DNA from: Auricularia sp. M13
Taxonomy: Eukaryota; Basidiomycota; Agaricomycetes; Auriculariales; Auriculariaceae
DNA: 64,000 nucleotides
Reading direction: 5' to 3'
Assembly (NCBI GenBank): GCA_037042915.1
Contig: CM073193.1
Location: forward strand, 4,402,001-4,466,000
Shown here in pieces: positions 58,601 through 64,000 of the stretch; the first letter of the stretch is position 1; each line of letters starts with the position of its first letter. The notes beneath the pieces were generated by a model. That model was given only the letters and a program-made list of their open reading frames with translations. It ran no database searches and was not told where the DNA came from. The translations under genes were made by a program, and so were the position numbers.

Positions 58601-59331
58601 AACCCGAGCTCCAGCGAGTCCAGACATTCCCTGAGGTCGGTGTAGAGCTGTGGTGCATCGGGCCCGTTGAGTTCCTCATGCAGGTCGTGGCAGAGCGCAA
58701 ACTTGACGACCATGGGCAATGCGGGGGGTTCTGAAGTCATGTTCAACAACTCCTGACCGAGGCTGAGTGGGCTGCCCGCCCGGACGGGGTCCAATATGGT
58801 CGGCAAATCCGGAAGATGAACTGAAGATGTGCTGGCGCGTGGAGTGTAGATTGTTGGCGGCGAGGGCGCAGGCGTGTGGACAGTGCCATAGACTGAAACA
58901 TGGAGACTGGTCACGTCGCCTTTTATGATCATAAGTTTCGTCGTGTACTGCGGCAACTCATTCTGAATATTGAATAAGATTATTTTTTGAGTTGAATTCA
59001 TACCTCAGGCGTCATGTTGACGTAGAAATCGCGTGAACCGCTACCAGGATGGACGATCCGCGTCGGCACAAGCGCGTTTGTGGGCTTGGGCTTGGGCTCC
59101 GCAGCCGTGGGCACCAGCTGGCAGTTCAGGTATACATCGAGCACGAACGATTCAGGCTGGGTGTTGTCGCTGGAGCATATTCAACACCAAGTAATCGACT
59201 TGTGCGATGGCTTACTCGTCGTGTATCCGGATTTTTGCTACTCTGACGGGCGTTGAGAACCTGACCGAGCAGAGCCGCGACGCCCCAGTTGGGTTGAGCA
59301 CAGATGAATGCAGCAGAGTCAGTGCACTCAT
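55630..59331 (-). CDS. Virilizer-like (VIRMA N-terminal domain) protein
   Basis: Start MSALTLLHSSVLNPTGASRL. Exon 1 encodes SVRFSTPVRVAKIRIHDE, exon 2 ESFVLDVYLNCQLVPTAAEP and a later exon TTKLMIIKGDVTSLHVSVYG; these three blocks follow the virilizer N-domain pattern (strand, F-x-L-D-x-Y-x-N, then a final strand ending in YG). The remaining 1000 residues are helical-repeat-like with a disordered Ser/Pro/Thr tail ending FYSGAQSNF. In animals and plants virilizer scaffolds the m6A methyltransferase complex; that role here is inference. Introns between 59000 and 59220 and at about 58327-58377. The big exon (55630 to about 58320) is unbroken. Confidence 0.6.
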
Positions 59332-59596
59332 CGCGTCGATGGTGGATGGCTTCAACCGAACGCGTTTAAGCGCCCAGCGGGCTGCGCCGTCGGTAAATCC
59401 GCTCGAAATTGCTGCTTTCCAGTCGCTCCAGGCACAAATATATATCATTCTGGATATACAACGGCTCAAATATTTGAGAATTGATCTTGAGGAAATTTCT
59501 GAGAATTTAATATCTGCCACGATTCGCGGGAGTATTATTGCGGCCCTGTCAACAAACGGCTACACACGGACTAACTCTTGACCACTATCTTTCACC

Positions 59597-60453
59597 ATGG
59601 CACTTTCGTCCCCGCCGTCGATACAGCTGCCTACGCTGTCGGTCAACCCGCAGATTATTCGACGGGCGCGGTCGTCGAGCATCGTCAAAGTCGAGGAGGT
59701 CGGCGAGAACGCTGCTGAGGAACTCGACCAGGTCGCTGACCTCAACTCCGAGTGGGTCAACCGCAAAGGTGCGCCTTGCTGACCATTCTTGTACGATAAT
59801 CGGACTGCTAATGCATTGGCTAGGCGCATGGCTCATTCATCCCGTGCTCATGCTCGCCGGCAAGATGTTCATCGACACCATTCCCGGCGTCGACCAGAAT
59901 CTCAGCTGGACCATTGTTAACCTCTGCTATCTCACCGTAAGCATCTTTTGTCATCCCGGTCTTCCTAGAAGCGTCGTCTGACATCAGCCTGGTCACAGTT
60001 TTCTTATATCATGTTCCACTATGTGACGGGCATTCCGTTCGGGACTGAAATCAACGGCGTATACGACGACCTTACAATGTGGGAGCAAATCGATGCTGGC
60101 GCCCAGTTCACGCCTGCAAAGAAGTGGCTGTTCTGCATGCCCATTGGCCTGTGCGTCTTGCGCACGCACTCGATTTCGGCCCGCTGAATAGCCGCGCGCG
60201 CAGCTTTCTTGTGTCGACTCACTTTACGAATTATAATCCGCTCCTCTTCGGCATTAACTTCACAGCGCTCGTTGTCCTGGGCGTGCTGCCCAAGCTTCCG
60301 CAGGTGGGCGTGCTTGCGCCACAGCATTCGAAGCCCGCTGACGTCGTTTTGTTTTCGAAGCTGCACCGACAGCGCATCCGTCTCCTGCCTGTCGAGGACA
60401 TCTCGGGAGCACCAACGCCGCTGGGCCCGCCCACGCCCAAGTCCTACGACTAG
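59597..60453 (+). CDS. ORM1: ORM1/ORMDL regulator of sphingolipid synthesis
   Basis: ER membrane protein restraining serine palmitoyltransferase. N-terminal phospho-region with RRARSSSIVKVEE, then NSEWVNRKGAWLIHPVLMLA, helix segments DQNLSWTIVNLCYLTFSYIM, FHYVTGIPFGTEINGVYDDL, TMWEQIDAGAQFTPAKKWLF, and VSTHFTNYNPLLFGINFTAL, VVLGVLPKLPQ. Fungal-type C-terminal tail (RLLPVEDISGAPTPLGPP). Three short introns: after NRKG, after CYLT (about 59937-59998) and after PIGL (about 60152-60206). 265 bp from the virilizer-like start, divergent. Intact. Confidence 0.92.
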
Positions 60454-62889
<2,436 letters not shown>

Positions 62890-63123
62890 ACGCTTTGAGT
62901 GCTGTACACTTTGCACCATGTAGGATTTCTCTGTATCTGTCTGCTTGTGTAGATCCATGGAGGAGCAGTTGTGTTGGAAGGAACCGAAAAGGTTGCGGGA
63001 CGTGCTTTCATTAGAGGATGGGGGTTTTGCGGTACATCTGTCTCTACAGCCCAATAGTACATTTTGCAAAAGGAGGGGTGTGTGTGTGTGAGGTCTATAT
63101 CTACATCCATACAACTCATCAGA

Positions 63124-64000
63124 CTATGATACGAATGGGGCCCGCCGCCGCATCATCGACGGGTGCATCATCGGCGGGTCTGGTCGAAAGTAGTGATCGC
63201 GATCCGACGCGTCAAAATCGCTCGGCGGCGCGGGCGACGTCGAGCGTTCTCGAAGGGGGGCGACCTCCTCTGGCGGCGGCTCGGCGGGCTGCGTCTTGCG
63301 GCCGATGTGGTACATGCGCTTCCTGCGCGCGCGCTGCGGCTGCTTCGCGGCCTTGTCGGCGTTGACGAGCACGGTGGAGCGCGGGACGGAGCGCACGGTA
63401 ACGTGCTCGAGTGAGCGCGTGTAGGGCGAGAGCGTCTGGTTGAGCTGGCTCAGCGCGCCCAGCTGGCTCACGCTCTCGTTCAGGCCGGGCCGCAGCACGA
63501 TCGTGCGCGGCGAGCCGGCGAGCGGCGACATGCTCCTGCGGCGCTGCGACCCACCGCCTAAGCGGCGCGTCGCGAAGAGCGGCGATTGCGGCTGCGACGA
63601 CTCGTCTTCCGCCTCCGACGCAACCGCCTCGGACGGCGGCGGCGTCGGCATCGCGGGGAAGTACCCGCTTTGCCGCCGCAGAGGCATGGAGGGCTGCCGC
63701 ATCACGATTGAGGGCGGGGCGTGGGAGGGCGCGGTGGAGGAGATGACGGATGCCGCGCGCGGGAAGAGCTGTCGTGCGGGGTTCGCCTCAACCTCGGCGA
63801 GGCGCAGCGCGAGGCTCGAGAGACCGAGAGCAGGCTGGCTGAGGTCGCCGAGGCTGCGAGAAAGCATGCTCGGGCGCGCAGAGAGCGGGCTTTGCACGGC
63901 CGAGGACGGCTGCTCCGATAATCGCGACTGCGCGTGAACAATGCGCGGCCGCATGACGACTCCGCCGCCCACGGCGGGTATCGCCTCGTACTCGTCTGCT
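63124..64000 (-). CDS. Unidentified protein, C-terminal part, truncated by the window edge
   Basis: One frame open from the right edge (upstream residues read DEYEAIPAVGGGVVMRPR) to a stop at 63124. Low-complexity, Ser/Pro/Arg-rich: QSPLSARPSMLSRSLGDLS, PPSIVMRQPSMPLRRQS, GGGSQRRRSMSPLAGSPR, HIGRKTQPAEPPPEEVAPL. Several RRxS and SP motifs suggest a phosphorylated disordered tail. No domain recognised; the N-terminal part is outside. Convergent with SRPK. Confidence 0.55.
   Translation of the reverse strand, partial: ADEYEAIPAVGGGVVMRPRIVHAQSRLSEQPSSAVQSPLSARPSMLSRSLGDLSQPALGLSSLALRLAEVEANPARQLFPRAASVISSTAPSHAPPSIVMRQPSMPLRRQSGYFPAMPTPPPSEAVASEAEDESSQPQSPLFATRRLGGGSQRRRSMSPLAGSPRTIVLRPGLNESVSQLGALSQLNQTLSPYTRSLEHVTVRSVPRSTVLVNADKAAKQPQRARRKRMYHIGRKTQPAEPPPEEVAPLRERSTSPAPPSDFDASDRDHYFRPDPPMMHPSMMRRRAPFVS

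Overview
The window is nuclear DNA of a basidiomycete fungus, most likely an Agaricomycete (mushroom or polypore group). Nearly every gene is split by 45-70 nt GT-AG introns. Two FunK1-type fungal kinases, kelch-MYND proteins and a basidiomycete-type seven-helix receptor are present, and TATA boxes sit 50-60 bp upstream of several start codons. Gene models were built by hand from reading-frame continuity, conserved motifs and paralogue comparison. Splice sites I state explicitly were read directly; other internal exon limits are approximate.

Layout. 1-5354: an epoxide hydrolase gene whose penultimate exon is split by a 3.5-kb giant inverted-repeat (foldback) transposon with an 8-bp target duplication. 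5715-7594: phosphoinositide phospholipase C. 7786-10393: kelch-MYND protein, copy 1. 10862-12635: SDS22-type PP1 regulator. 12811-12990: relic of the kelch-MYND 3' end. 13150-15183 (-): KCH1-like potassium transporter, divergent from RBG1/DRG1 GTPase (15404-17117), which has a 7-nt exon. 17180-17607: CACTA-like MITE. 17867-20561 (-): FunK1 kinase copy 1. 21165-21374 (-): small secreted Cys-rich protein. 21610-23031 (-): F-box/propeller protein. 23593-26448: sedolisin protease broken by a 527-bp insertion and carrying an in-frame stop. 27574-30176: kelch-MYND copy 2. 30550-31985: seven-helix receptor-like protein. 32569-34430: arginyltransferase ATE1. 34733-37313: FunK1 copy 2, a pseudogene.

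37559-45577 is a duplication-rich block. Two Fe(II)/2-oxoglutarate oxygenase-like copies lie in inverted orientation around two tandem SRPBCC-fold genes and the essential Pol I factor RRN3, and a third oxygenase fragment lies outside. Next come two tandem ferric reductases (46516-48756 and 50780-53091), an intron-containing tRNA-Arg(TCT), MTD1, a virilizer-like protein (-), ORM1, an SRPK-type kinase, and the C-terminal part of an unidentified protein (-) that runs off the right edge.

The main theme is contrast. Single-copy housekeeping genes (PLC, SDS22, RBG1, ATE1, RRN3, MTD1, ORM1, SRPK) read through cleanly. The accessory genes (kelch-MYND, FunK1, oxygenase, SRPBCC, sedolisin, epoxide hydrolase) carry transposon insertions, frameshifts or stops, as in a birth-and-death accessory compartment interleaved with a stable core.
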